Positions 54,926 through 64,000 of a DNA stretch of 64,000 bases are shown piece by piece. Source of the DNA: Imbricaverruca yamaguchii (Eukaryota; Arthropoda; Thecostraca; Neoverrucidae). A model generated the notes under the pieces. It saw nothing but the letters and a program-made list of their open reading frames with translations, did not search any database and was not told where the DNA came from. The stretch lies in assembly GCA_034440575.1 (NCBI GenBank), contig JAOTOL010001507.1, positions 1,011,501-1,075,500 on the forward strand, given 5' to 3'. The position numbers and the translations under genes were made by a program. How positions within the stretch are numbered: the stretch's first letter is position 1; the number at the start of each line of letters is the position of its first letter.

Positions 54926-55282
54926 CAGTGTTAAAATATTGGGTTTTCGTTAGGTGTGAGATGTCGAAACGAGCACAGTAGGATGACGAAATTTGTCATG
55001 GAATCAGTGTCATTTCAAGTGCCTTTGATGTCTTTCAGACATAAATTTGAACCAATGTTTGTACCGTCATCAGTTGTTTTGAAATTCAAATGTTAGGAAG
55101 AGCTATATTCGAGATAGCGATACAATTAATACTTAGCAAACGAGGTAATGTTAGAAAGGAGACTCGAAGACTTCATAAGCACACATCAAGAAGCAGGATG
55201 TCGATACCTCTTGGAGCAGGATGTCAATTGAGTGTTCAGAAAGTGGTAAATTCCACCTTATTTTACGAATAATTTAACACTG
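54926..55282 (-). mobile_element. hAT-like MITE, family 2 (357 bp), best-preserved
   Basis: Ends CAGTGTTAAAATATT and (reverse) CAGTGTTAAATTATT form an inverted repeat. Exact 8-bp duplication GTGTGCAG at 54918-54925 and 55283-55290. No ORF with a transposase motif. Confidence 0.92.
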
Positions 55283-55375
55283 GTGTGCAGAATGCGGGAA
55301 ATTGAGGCGCCAGGCGAGTGTGGTCGAAAAATGTTGTGAGCCACTAGTTATATGGAGCCTGACTATTTGAATGTA

Positions 55376-55542
55376 GCGATTTGCACACCTCGTGGACATG
55401 TGGCACTGAAGTGATTTGTCTATCTTTTAAAGTCTGGTATACTGCTGTTCGCATGAATCCTCTTAAGTTGTCCATCTAAAATTGTTATGGGCGCTGTATG
55501 GCCAACCCAGTCGATGCGCCCGAAAGCCCAAATAACCAATCA
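55376..55542 (+). mobile_element. 5'-truncated LINE copy with hairpin tail (167 bp)
   Basis: About 110 bp of unfamiliar 3' region precede GGGCGCTGTATGGCC...GCGCCC and AAATAACCAATCA. Exact 14-bp duplication ACTATTTGAATGTA at 55362-55375 and 55543-55556. Confidence 0.9.
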
Positions 55543-55858
55543 ACTATTTGAATGTACAGCCTGCGATTGTCGGTGGCCCAGGGGGAGGGGCACGTTGCTA
55601 TGTGTACTTTTGAATACACTGGAATACAATACTAAAAATACTAAATCGCGGAGACAAGGACATTCGAGCAATACTAAGCCTGCCCTCCCGATAGTGAAGT
55701 GTGACATTGGGACCGCGACACGTGGCCTATGACTCTTCCCGATGCGTTCGGTACGCCAGTTTTCACCGCAAGGAAAGGTTCGATTTGGGAAACCCGTTTG
55801 GTGTGAACGTGGGGAGTGGAGGCCCACTGAGTATATGCGGTCTCGCGCTGCGTCGGCT

Positions 55859-55887
55859 GAAGTCTTCACGTCGAACGTGAAGACTTC
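55859..55887. repeat. Perfect 13-bp inverted repeat (3-bp loop)
   Basis: GAAGTCTTCACGT, CGA, ACGTGAAGACTTC. Isolated; no terminator-like U-run and no matching copy elsewhere in the window. Confidence 0.85.
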
Positions 55888-56025
55888 ATATATTTCAACG
55901 CATGGACGTGTTTTCAAAAAGGTGTTTAGGTGTGAAAAGCAGTTGTTGAAATACAGGAAATGTGCCATTCTATTTGTAAATTGAGCGTAGTTCCCTGATA
56001 TGCAAAATGTTTCACACGCATGCTC

Positions 56026-56521
56026 ACCGATAGATTATTAATGAAATTGGGTGGAGTCCCTGAATACTGAATACTGAATATGCATCCTCTCCACCACTTA
56101 CTGAATACTGAATAGGCATCCTCCCCAAAGAAGTGCCTAAATCGTACTTCTTTATGTGTCTATGAAGTCCCCATTTCTTGCTTCTTCCAGTATCTCGTGT
56201 ACACGTATCTTGCTTATTCTCACCATTACGAGTTATGATTCATAAGTATCTCGTAACTTAATTATAGGTGAAGGGATGTGATATGTGATATGATGTGATA
56301 TGTGATACAATACCATTTGTTGATAGTATGGTGTAGCTATCATTATGGTTAAGATAAGCATCCCAATATTAGGTGCCTCCCAAAATATACGAAAAAAAAC
56401 ATTGATGAGCACCCCATTCGATAACCATTTGAGCTTCAACAACTTCATAGATATTTTAGGCATGCTTTCATGTGAGACTTCGACTTCTAACACCTAACGA
56501 AAAGTCGTCATTTTAGCACTG
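56026..56521 (+). mobile_element. hAT-like MITE, family 2 (~496 bp)
   Basis: Left ACCGATAGATTATTAATG, right CACCTAACGAAAAGTCGTC and ATTTTAGCACTG. Internal GAATACTGAATA duplications. Target duplication not clear. From 56530 to 57950 I see only short local repeats (GGGCTTTCGAGAGTATTTTA near 56895-56965) and no gene. Confidence 0.65.
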
Positions 56522-58066
56522 CATATGTTTCTGTTGTGTAGCTCGGCCGAATAAAGTTATGATGATCAGGTCTGAATTTATGGACGGTGATGTGAACCTT
56601 TCGCATGGGAAACAACTTGCAATCACTAATACAAACATCACTTCTTACGGATATATTGCAATGCATATTGCAATCCTACAAAGTGGAATAATGTAAGGAA
56701 ATATACAGCCAGCTTCGTCAAATATTGAATTTCCATTTGAATAGTGTTATATTTCCTGCGCAGGATTTGTCAGCCGCAACTAAATTCAGAACGGATACTC
56801 CGCAGCCTGCTGGAAGATGTAAGGCGAAGATTCGGGCGATTCTGGTACCATTCTAAAGCGCGATACATTTCGAGTACAATAGTGTATTTTATCAGGGCTT
56901 TCGAGATCAGGCTGCGGGCTTTCGAGAGTATTTTACACAATCAGGGCTTTCGAGAGTATTTTATTCAGGTATATATGATGTCTAGAGACGCGCCCTCGTT
57001 CCCGAGAGTAATTCGTCGTCTTAATTACTTCTGTATCGCGTTTTGTGGCAATATTAGGCATGTACTGGCGATACATTTTTCATAATTTCAAGATGCAGGA
57101 AACTGCTTTAGAGATATATGCTATAGAGAAGACAAAGATCTGAGTACGAGAGTCATGGAAGCTGACAGTATATCTATGTCTATGTATATTTCTGTCGTCC
57201 ACGGTTAACCTGGCGTATCAGTAAGACTGCCAGTCAGTAAGCAAAATGGTCGATTCCTCGCGAAAGCTTCCAGACGCGGCCGCCAGAGCGGCGATACATG
57301 CGAATAGAGCGAAAAATGCTCGCAGCATTAGTCGCCCCCATGCGTTTGCTTGTGAAAAGTGGAAGATTGGAATAGTTAGAGCTTCGTGGAGTCAATTACT
57401 TGGTGTCAGTGATTGCCAGCTGGGTTTTTTGTGTGTTGCCGATGGGTAGCCTAACGCCTGGGTTGAACACACCAGGGGCGGATCTAAGAGTTTCCATGGG
57501 AGGGGGCACTCGTCTAGATGGGCGCCATTTCCTTGGAAACGCTCCACTGCTAAAGTTCTTGAACGTGCTCGTTCGGCTGAAAACTCACAGAGCGCCATCG
57601 TTGAGCTCCATTGTCGGTGTCGAAAGCCACTCCTGCTTACATGTAAAAGCGTAACGGGAAACATAAAAAGGAAAATTATCTTGAACTTTTATCCAACAAA
57701 ACTTTAGCATATCAAAGCATGTCGCTTCGACGCCTCGGCGGGTCTCGAAGCCAGGTAGGGCCCTGGAATCAGACCATGCGATAATTATACATGAATGTAT
57801 CGTAAGTTATGACCTTATTTATGATCGTTTTCCATGTGCTGAGTATTTTTTCCTTGTCGATTGGAGGCTGGGGGTAGGGATCAGTCAATTTTGTTCTGCA
57901 CTAGTTTGTAGTGTAGCATGTACTTGACTCCTTCAATGCATTTTCACACTTTTAATGTATTTCTGGAACGGGTTTGAAATACTTCATGTCGCTCGGAAAT
58001 TCTGGCAATTCTGGGTCCTTGCTGGGTTGCGCATAAATTGCCATGGACGACATGAATAAATAATAA

Positions 58067-58069
<3 letters not shown>

Positions 58070-58122
<53 letters not shown>
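58070..58122. repeat. (TA)n microsatellite
   Basis: 53 bp alternating AT. Confidence 0.93.
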
Positions 58123-58125
<3 letters not shown>

Positions 58126-58291
58126 TTTAAACTCCACGGATTAAACATTGCGTGACCTTCATTACCCTCGTTCTTAATTGATTTCAAATTGCTTGCTGGC
58201 TTGCACCCAATATTACCAAGGAACGGATACTGCACTAATACCAAAATATTATAATCAGACTTGAGGGTCAGTCTCAATATGTCGCTTACCT

Positions 58292-58345
58292 TTAACCCGC
58301 GCCGTCTTTCCGGTCACATCATCAAGCTCCGTCTCGGGGGGGGGG
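58292..58345 (+). mobile_element. TTAA MITE family B, solo left end
   Basis: TTAA then CCCGCGCCGTCTTTCCGGTC and CCGTCTCGGGGGG, matching the left ~50 bp of copy 1. The rest is absent. Confidence 0.75.
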
Positions 58346-58639
58346 ATGTTTTAGCACGTGACATTCCCTTTTCTGCCGTCCTATTTTAGTGCAACAAGTC
58401 GACTCACTTTCAAGGTGCACAGCTACCGAGCCAAATTCACAGTGCGATGACTCGAGGAAAAAACTGGCAGAAATGCATCTCTCGACTTTTTGCCATGCGT
58501 AGTACCATTGCATCAACAAATATTTCAAGCATACCGGGCCACAGTTTGTATGACAATTTTCACAATATTGGATATAGTATGTGCAAAAATGGAAAGGATG
58601 GTGTAACAAATGCAATCAAAATAGTACTCATATCTACCA

Positions 58640-58800
58640 GAAAGAACATACGCTACCACAATAAATAACAGCACCTCTTCTTTAAGAAAGGAAGTAGGTG
58701 TACCACAAGGTTCAATTATAGACGTCTTACTCTATAACATGCACATTAATGCTCTTGTAAATCTGCGTGCAAAATGTGTGACTATATGTTAATGACAGAT
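58640..58800 (+). pseudogene. Reverse-transcriptase fragment of a non-LTR element
   Basis: The frame reads SSLRKEVGVPQGSIID, then VLLYNMHINALV, the RT motif B region (G-[IV]-PQGS-[IV]). It has stops on either side. Too short to assign to either LINE family here. From 58810 to 60400 nothing further is recognised. Confidence 0.65.
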
Positions 58801-60646
58801 TTTCAAACGCGCTGGCCGTAAAAAACTTAAAAACATGATCATTCCGTGCCAAATACCCCACAATGGCTGCATTCGAATATTTTCTTCTTGTATTTGTCCA
58901 AAACTATAACACAAAACTGATGAGACACAACATGAATGTGTTCATGTCATATATTTGTGACATATTCTCGGGAAAATTCATGCCCATGTTTCCACTGACT
59001 GCTATCAGTGGCTGTTTTCCCCAAAGCCAAACAAAGTAGTCTACTTTGTTCCGATCTATTATGTGATTTGCTGACTATGCAACTGGACAGGTGTCAATTC
59101 GTGTTCCAACATGACCGGACTATACAGCAATAGCGAGCGTCCATGTTTATTTCACGGGCACCATCGTTGCACACTATAACCGCACACAGATACCAGTCAG
59201 CTCACACCAAGTCCAGTATGACGTCAACCTGTTTGGACGTCACGGGTCAACTGGAAACTGGCCAACCGTGCAGGCCAATCAGCTGTCTCCCGCTCCGCTC
59301 CATTTCGCAGTTTTAAAGTATGTTGTTGCTGCGTCAAGTTCCCTATAGTTATTACGACGACCTAGCTGCATTTTCGATCCATTGCCTAATGTTTCGCCCC
59401 AATCTCACGATTTCAACAGCTGATATCGATTGGAACTGTGATGAATTTCTCTTACGGTTATCCCATATCATTCCAGGCAAGCGTCCTGCGATCGCGAGCT
59501 GAGAGTGGACCTGAGCCAAGTTTCCGACCTCCTAATATTCCATGATCGAGACTGGAATGGATCTGAGCTAAGCGTCCGGCCTCCTATCATTCCATTAGAA
59601 TCATAGCACCAAAATTCCAACTACTCGTTTGAGTTCAAAGTTCGTCTTTCGCTGAAGATTCCGTCAGCGAGGCAGAACGCACGCGGTTTATTTTCTGCGT
59701 CCAGTTGTCTACGACGGGAGACACGCTTGTTTCTGCAGTTTTGCAGAGTGCAAGGCTGCACCTTTCCATCGTTTCATGATCTTTTTGTGATATATTCTTC
59801 ATTTCGTAGTGCTTCATCTCGCGATCAACTTTATTGATCCGAAAGCACCAGGTCGTGTATTTTGGAGGAGTAGCGCTTGAATGGTGAGTTGATGTCAGAT
59901 GATATTTCTTCTTGAATACATGTTATAGCCAATATTGTATTTCATGGTATCGATTTATGGGCATATCGATTCTTTTTGGCATCACTGTTATTCATTTGTT
60001 ATAGGGATTTGACATATACCAGGCCTATACGATTGCGTACGTATATTGCACGCATTGTAAGGTAGTACTGGCGAAATCCACTCTTTTCATGATATCATGT
60101 AATTATCTTAAACCACGAAACTGATATGTTATTTTTGTCCTTCAAATATGAGCCTAGCGCGTTGTAAACAGTAACAAAATAAATTAATATCAGCAGAAAT
60201 TGTTTGAAGTTATTGACATACAAAGTCCAACGTGTCGGAGGAAATAGCATGTGAATATCGACGGCAAAGCATTTTTTTCAAGCAATGTCCGTGCTATATA
60301 ACCATGTCGGGTATGTCTGGTGTGCTATGCTTCCCACCAGCGTGCGCATAATTTAAACCAAGAACACCAAAATGCAAAAATCTGATTTTTAAACGAGATT
60401 ATTTGGCCTCATTTGACCGAGAGAATTTGCCTAGTGTCACCAAATTCGCAAATGAAAATGAGCTACAGTCTTGGCCTATCATGCAAATATCCAGGCATCG
60501 ATATTCCGATTGCGTTAGTCATTGGCAGACGACCGACACGGCCTCATTTCGCGTATGTCCTCACCTTTCGTATGTGTATCCTCACTTTTCGTGTGTGTGG
60601 CCTCACTTTTCGTGTGCGTGCTCACGTGGAACGCTCGCCGTTTCAG

Positions 60647-61179
60647 GTGGTCGGATGGTGTTCGTGTGCAGCGTCTGCTGTCGGCGGTATTCCAACAAGC
60701 AGGCGTTGACGCACCACATGAAGATGCACCAGGGTCTCACCACCTGCTGCATCTGCGGCAAGGTGCTCTGCATCGTGGCGCACCTGCGCCGCCACCTGGC
60801 GCAGATGCACAACCTGACGCCGGAGCAGGTGCGCCACTTCATGCCGACACTGCCGAAGGGCGGCGAAGGCTGGCCACGGACGGCGGCGGCGGCGGCGGCG
60901 CGGCCGACGGGCGTTTTCGTACCGCCTGCTGCCGCTAGACAGAGCGCCGCGCCCACTGACGCGTCGAGGGACGTGGGTCCGCTGCAGGAGCACTGCAGGC
61001 AGGCGTCGGCGGCAGAATCTGACGTGCCACAGCAAAAATACGGCGAGTGTGATGCGCGCCCAGGGTCTCGAGAACAGGTGCCACAGTCTCGAGAACAGGT
61101 GTTGCAGTCTGGGGAACAGGTGTCTCAGCAGCCTGGTGTACAGTCCGCGCCGGACGAGCGCTTCCTTGATCGAATCTGA
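60647..61179 (+). CDS. BTB-ZF regulator, C-terminal C2H2 zinc-finger exon
   Basis: Starts after the acceptor CGTTTCAG and enters with two bases that complete a codon, matching the one base left by exon 36824-36956 (phase 1 on both sides). It encodes MVFVCSVCCRRYSNKQALTH, then HMKMHQGLTTCCICGKVLCI and VAHLRRHLAQMH. These are two C2H2 fingers, C-x2-C-x12-H-x4-H in the second, in the paired form found in lola/tramtrack isoform exons. LTPEQVRHF, an Ala-rich stretch and a C-terminal 7-residue repeat (SREQVPQ x3) follow, with the stop TGA at 61177-61179. The fingers should bind DNA. The link to the BTB exons 24 kb upstream is inference from phase, strand and family architecture. Confidence 0.83.
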
Positions 61180-61351
61180 AGGTACGAATTTGTTCAGCAG
61201 TAAGTGTGATGTCAGAAGTGGGTGGCATAGAGCGGGACAAGCTACTGTTCGGAAGCGGTTTGCCTACTAGATGGGAGGTATAATTTGTCAGCTGTGGTAA
61301 TGGTGTTTCCTTGTGATCTTCATGCAATGCACACAGCCGAATGCTCCGGGG

Positions 61352-61512
61352 TTGAGGTAGCTCACTCGGTAAGACGTTCGACTCTTGGCTGCACTATCGT
61401 GGGTTGGAATCGCGCAGATGGCGGAGTTACCGAGTCCACCCGCGACAAGTCGGCGTCAGAGGTTGACGACGCTATATGAAGCAGCAGCCAAATGCGTCGT
61501 AAAATAACCCAA
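61352..61512 (+). mobile_element. SINE family c
   Basis: Head GAGGTAGCTCACTCGGTAAG, box B GGGTTGGAATCGCGCAG, perfect hairpin CGACGC, loop with AAGCAGCAGCCAAAT, GCGTCG, tail TAAAATAACCC. Target duplication unclear. From 61520 to 62960 nothing is recognised apart from a possible family-2 MITE scrap near 62690-62750. Confidence 0.82.
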
Positions 61513-62969
61513 TGTTATTATTTTTGCTGAGTGCCCCAAAGACTAGATAGCCGGCGGCCTAAAGCAACGCCTTCGGTTTGACCTGCGCCCTGAAGCAGAC
61601 TCTGGCGGAGTGCGCTCACGACGCTGCGGTGGTGGCCTCGGCTTCTGAGACGTTGTCTTATGTTGCGGTCCATCGTGTTGTAATGGCTTTGTGAGCTACA
61701 CAAATAAACACGTTACCTTCCATGACGAATGCGCGCAACTCGTGAGAACGTGTTCACCTAATGTTATTTTCAGCTAAATTCGTAAATGTGGAGCGGAACT
61801 GCCTCTGCGATTATGTATGACATGGTGTGACTATTGTAATCCGTTTTACTCGGATCGAGGTGTTTGAATAATGGCATCTGTTCTGATTTTATCAACTTAG
61901 GTTCCGGCGGCGATGTCTCCGGAATATTTCCAGTTTCATCGGACTTCTGTACAGTTGAACTGCATCACTACTGTGCGCATATTTAGCTTGTACTGCACAA
62001 TGTGTAGTCAATGAATGTCGCATAAGACTTACGTGCGTGCGAGTGGTCGTATACGGGTAGTTCCATTACGTCTCGTGTGCGTGTATTTGACTGTTGTAAC
62101 ATCGCGAATCTGCTGTCGTGATTACCTGGTGTCTCGTGGCGGCCTATGCTGAATGCATTTTAATCTACTCATCTCAAGTCAATTTACAATAAATGTCCAG
62201 TGGCCGTGTTCATTTCTATGCTTCAGCTGCCATCTCCATGGTCGAAAATAATTATCTTGGTTGTTAGTCCTGAACTTCGTGGTTCAGTGTATTCTAATCG
62301 TTCATATTTTATCTGAATAATTTAAACGTCAATTCATTCGAGACCACTAGGAGACTTCAGCTGGTAGGTTGACCCTTCCCGCAAAATTGAGGATAATTGA
62401 CAACGGTGTTCTAGCTGCAAATAGCTCACTTCGCATCCTAGTGCATTTGCCCATATGTGCCCCTTTTAAGGGATTCAATCTGTTTATAATAGCACCAAAT
62501 TTTTGGGACCAGGCCTGTGCCGACGTTGCAACGCGGAAAGTACTATACTGAACCCTGAACCGCGTATTTCATCTATTATGATGCAAGTTAATTTATGTAG
62601 TTATTTGCTACAAAATAAAGTATTATTACAAATTCATTATTAATGCAAAATAATTTTTTAAAAATTCCAGGTAGCTACTGTTGCAATGCACCCTTCATAT
62701 CCTACTGGTTTTCCTACTTCTAACACCCTATCTGGTGTTAAACCAGACTGTTAATAATTTCCACCAAGCGGTTCAACTCCCGGATTTATCAGTATATCCA
62801 ATCATCGTGTACCTACACTGTCATCCATAGCTGCATTGGGTGTAGCGCAATTAGCTTTTTTTACCCCGGCGCAATGCCAGTTCGGTTGTTAAACAGAAGC
62901 CAATTTGTTCCTGAGATTCTGCCCCCACACGCCCCAAACCCTGATAACTAACCACCCCGCTGGTAACCT

Positions 62970-63032
62970 GGGGGCGACGCCGCGTGACCTGGCAGTTGAA
63001 TACATCGTTAAAGAATCCAAGGTTGGTTCGTT
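62970..63032 (+). mobile_element. SINE family c, tail fragment
   Basis: GTGACCTGGCAGTTGAATAC, ATCGTTAAAGAATCCAAGG corresponds to the 3' end of family c. Upstream CACACGCCCCAAACCCTGAT and AACTAACCA (62927-62955) may be a worn LINE tail. Confidence 0.55.
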
Positions 63033-63067
63033 CTTGACCGGGGTAGGCGGGAGTGCATTGTTGAACA

Positions 63068-63220
63068 GGGCTCGTGGTGGCTATGTCGGTAGGTAGTTGA
63101 AGTCTTGGTCGTGAGATCGTTGGTTCGAATGTCACAACCGGCTAAATTACACAGTCCGCCCGCGACTAATTGGCCTGCGTGATTGCCTTGTGCTACGCTA
63201 TGTGGTCCAGCAGTTTAGGT
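63068..63220 (+). mobile_element. SINE family c, strongly diverged
   Basis: GCTCGTGGTGGCTATGTCGG, GAAGTCTTGGTCGTGAGATC, TTGGTTCGAATGTCACAACC (box B) and CCGCCCGCGACTAATTGG. The 3' end is degraded. From 63230 to 64000 nothing further is recognised. Confidence 0.6.
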
Positions 63221-64000
63221 CGTATGTAGTCCAGGACGCTAGGTCGCATACGATGTAGAAGAACCTGATATTTGTGTATTATTGCATAATATACATTGAA
63301 ACGTGCCGCCCTGAAAGATCAAATGGCCTGTATTCGTCTCGCCCACTGTGGCAAGACGAATACTTCCAGTCGCCGGGCACGCCCGCACGTGACCCGGGCT
63401 GAGTTGGTCAGCTGGCTCATGGTCAAGTGAAGCCTGGCACGCGACAACGGCGTGATCGTGTCGGTGCATTGGCGGCGTGGCGTTGCATTTTTGTAGGCGC
63501 CATGCCTGCGAGTTGCTAAGGCGGAATATCGGTTACTCGATATTTGCAAGACGCGTCAAGGTTTCTCATGTTTACTGTTCCTATATGTTAGCTTTTCATC
63601 TACCAATCTGGTGACACTAGGCCATCTTTCTCGGTTAAAGGAAGTAAAATATGCAAACAAATTTATCACCCATGCACTTCGGTGTCATTTAATGTGCATG
63701 TTGGTGTGAAATATACCACATAGACAAAACCGACATAGTTGGTATAGTTTACAACACAGCATAAAGACGTTGCTTTAATATATACTTCACATGCCCCCCC
63801 CCCCATTCAGTTTTCATTCACCATTATCCAAGGCACGTTCGTCTTTGTACAGCAATAACCGCAAACATTTTCTGTTTGACGGTATCGCTATGTTCACCGG
63901 TTTGCATTCTGTCGTTGAACTTATTTCCAGAGAGGGTGGAAGGGTCGGAGAAAACGCAACAAGCTCAGCATCCCATCGTACTCCGGAAAGCTTCTGAAAC

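Noticed and set aside
60403..60646. Extension of the zinc-finger ORF upstream to ATG 60403
   Set aside because: Contains a ~20-bp tandem repeat (CCTCACTTTTCGTGTGTGTG-like) and precedes a good acceptor. It is intron that happens to be open.

Overview
The window looks like nuclear DNA of an animal, most probably an arthropod and perhaps a crustacean. Short GC-rich exons with GT/AG junctions sit in long AT-rich introns. There is an interstitial (TTAGG)n telomere-type array, a BTB/zinc-finger gene of the insect lola/tramtrack kind, and a very high load of LINEs, tRNA-headed SINEs and MITEs. There are no operons and no bacterial features. The arthropod assignment is inference; I cannot name the species.

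Two host genes are supported, both on the + strand. (1) A cyclophilin A-type peptidyl-prolyl isomerase has four exons (109-228, 5838-5958, 7228-7353, 9071-9129). The first coding exon lies off the left edge. (2) A BTB/POZ zinc-finger regulator has two BTB exons (31355-31540, 32498-32674), a proline-rich exon ending at 35275, an acidic exon (36824-36956) and, 24 kb further on, a phase-compatible C2H2 exon (60647-61179). The 3' half of its first exon, including the splice donor, is tandemly duplicated. Two further exon-like fragments (DEG/ENaC-like near 44950; cysteine-rich near 49250 on the minus strand) are only tentative.

The rest is mostly mobile DNA. A complete but broken I-group non-LTR retrotransposon occupies 11799-18715 between exact 16-bp target-site duplications (TSDs). 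Its last ~55 bp form a hairpin module (GGGCGC, a ~21-nt loop, GCGCCC, then an AAATAACCAACC-type tail). More than 20 other copies of this module are scattered through the window. Many are insertions of only 48-65 bp with their own 12-17 bp TSDs; others are 170-420 bp 5'-truncated LINE copies. The same loop and tail, with compensatory stem changes (CGACAC/GTGTCG and CGACGC/GCGTCG), end two tRNA-derived SINE families. Nearly all copies are on the + strand, and several lie 13-51 bp upstream of splice acceptors of the two genes. I consider this shared 3' module the main finding.

DNA-transposon relics include two hAT-like MITE families (8-bp TSDs, CAGTG ends) and two TTAA-flanked MITE families that abut each other inside a (TA)n tract at 23.2-25.3 kb. 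A 383-bp element is inserted in the LINE's RNase H region, and a second copy in opposite orientation lies at 20.6 kb. Minisatellites of 33, 52 and about 65 bp, a C-rich pentanucleotide array and several (TA)n tracts fill introns and intergenic DNA. Long AT-rich stretches (26-31, 38.5-40, 47.7-49, 56.6-60.6 and 61.5-64 kb) hold little that I can identify.
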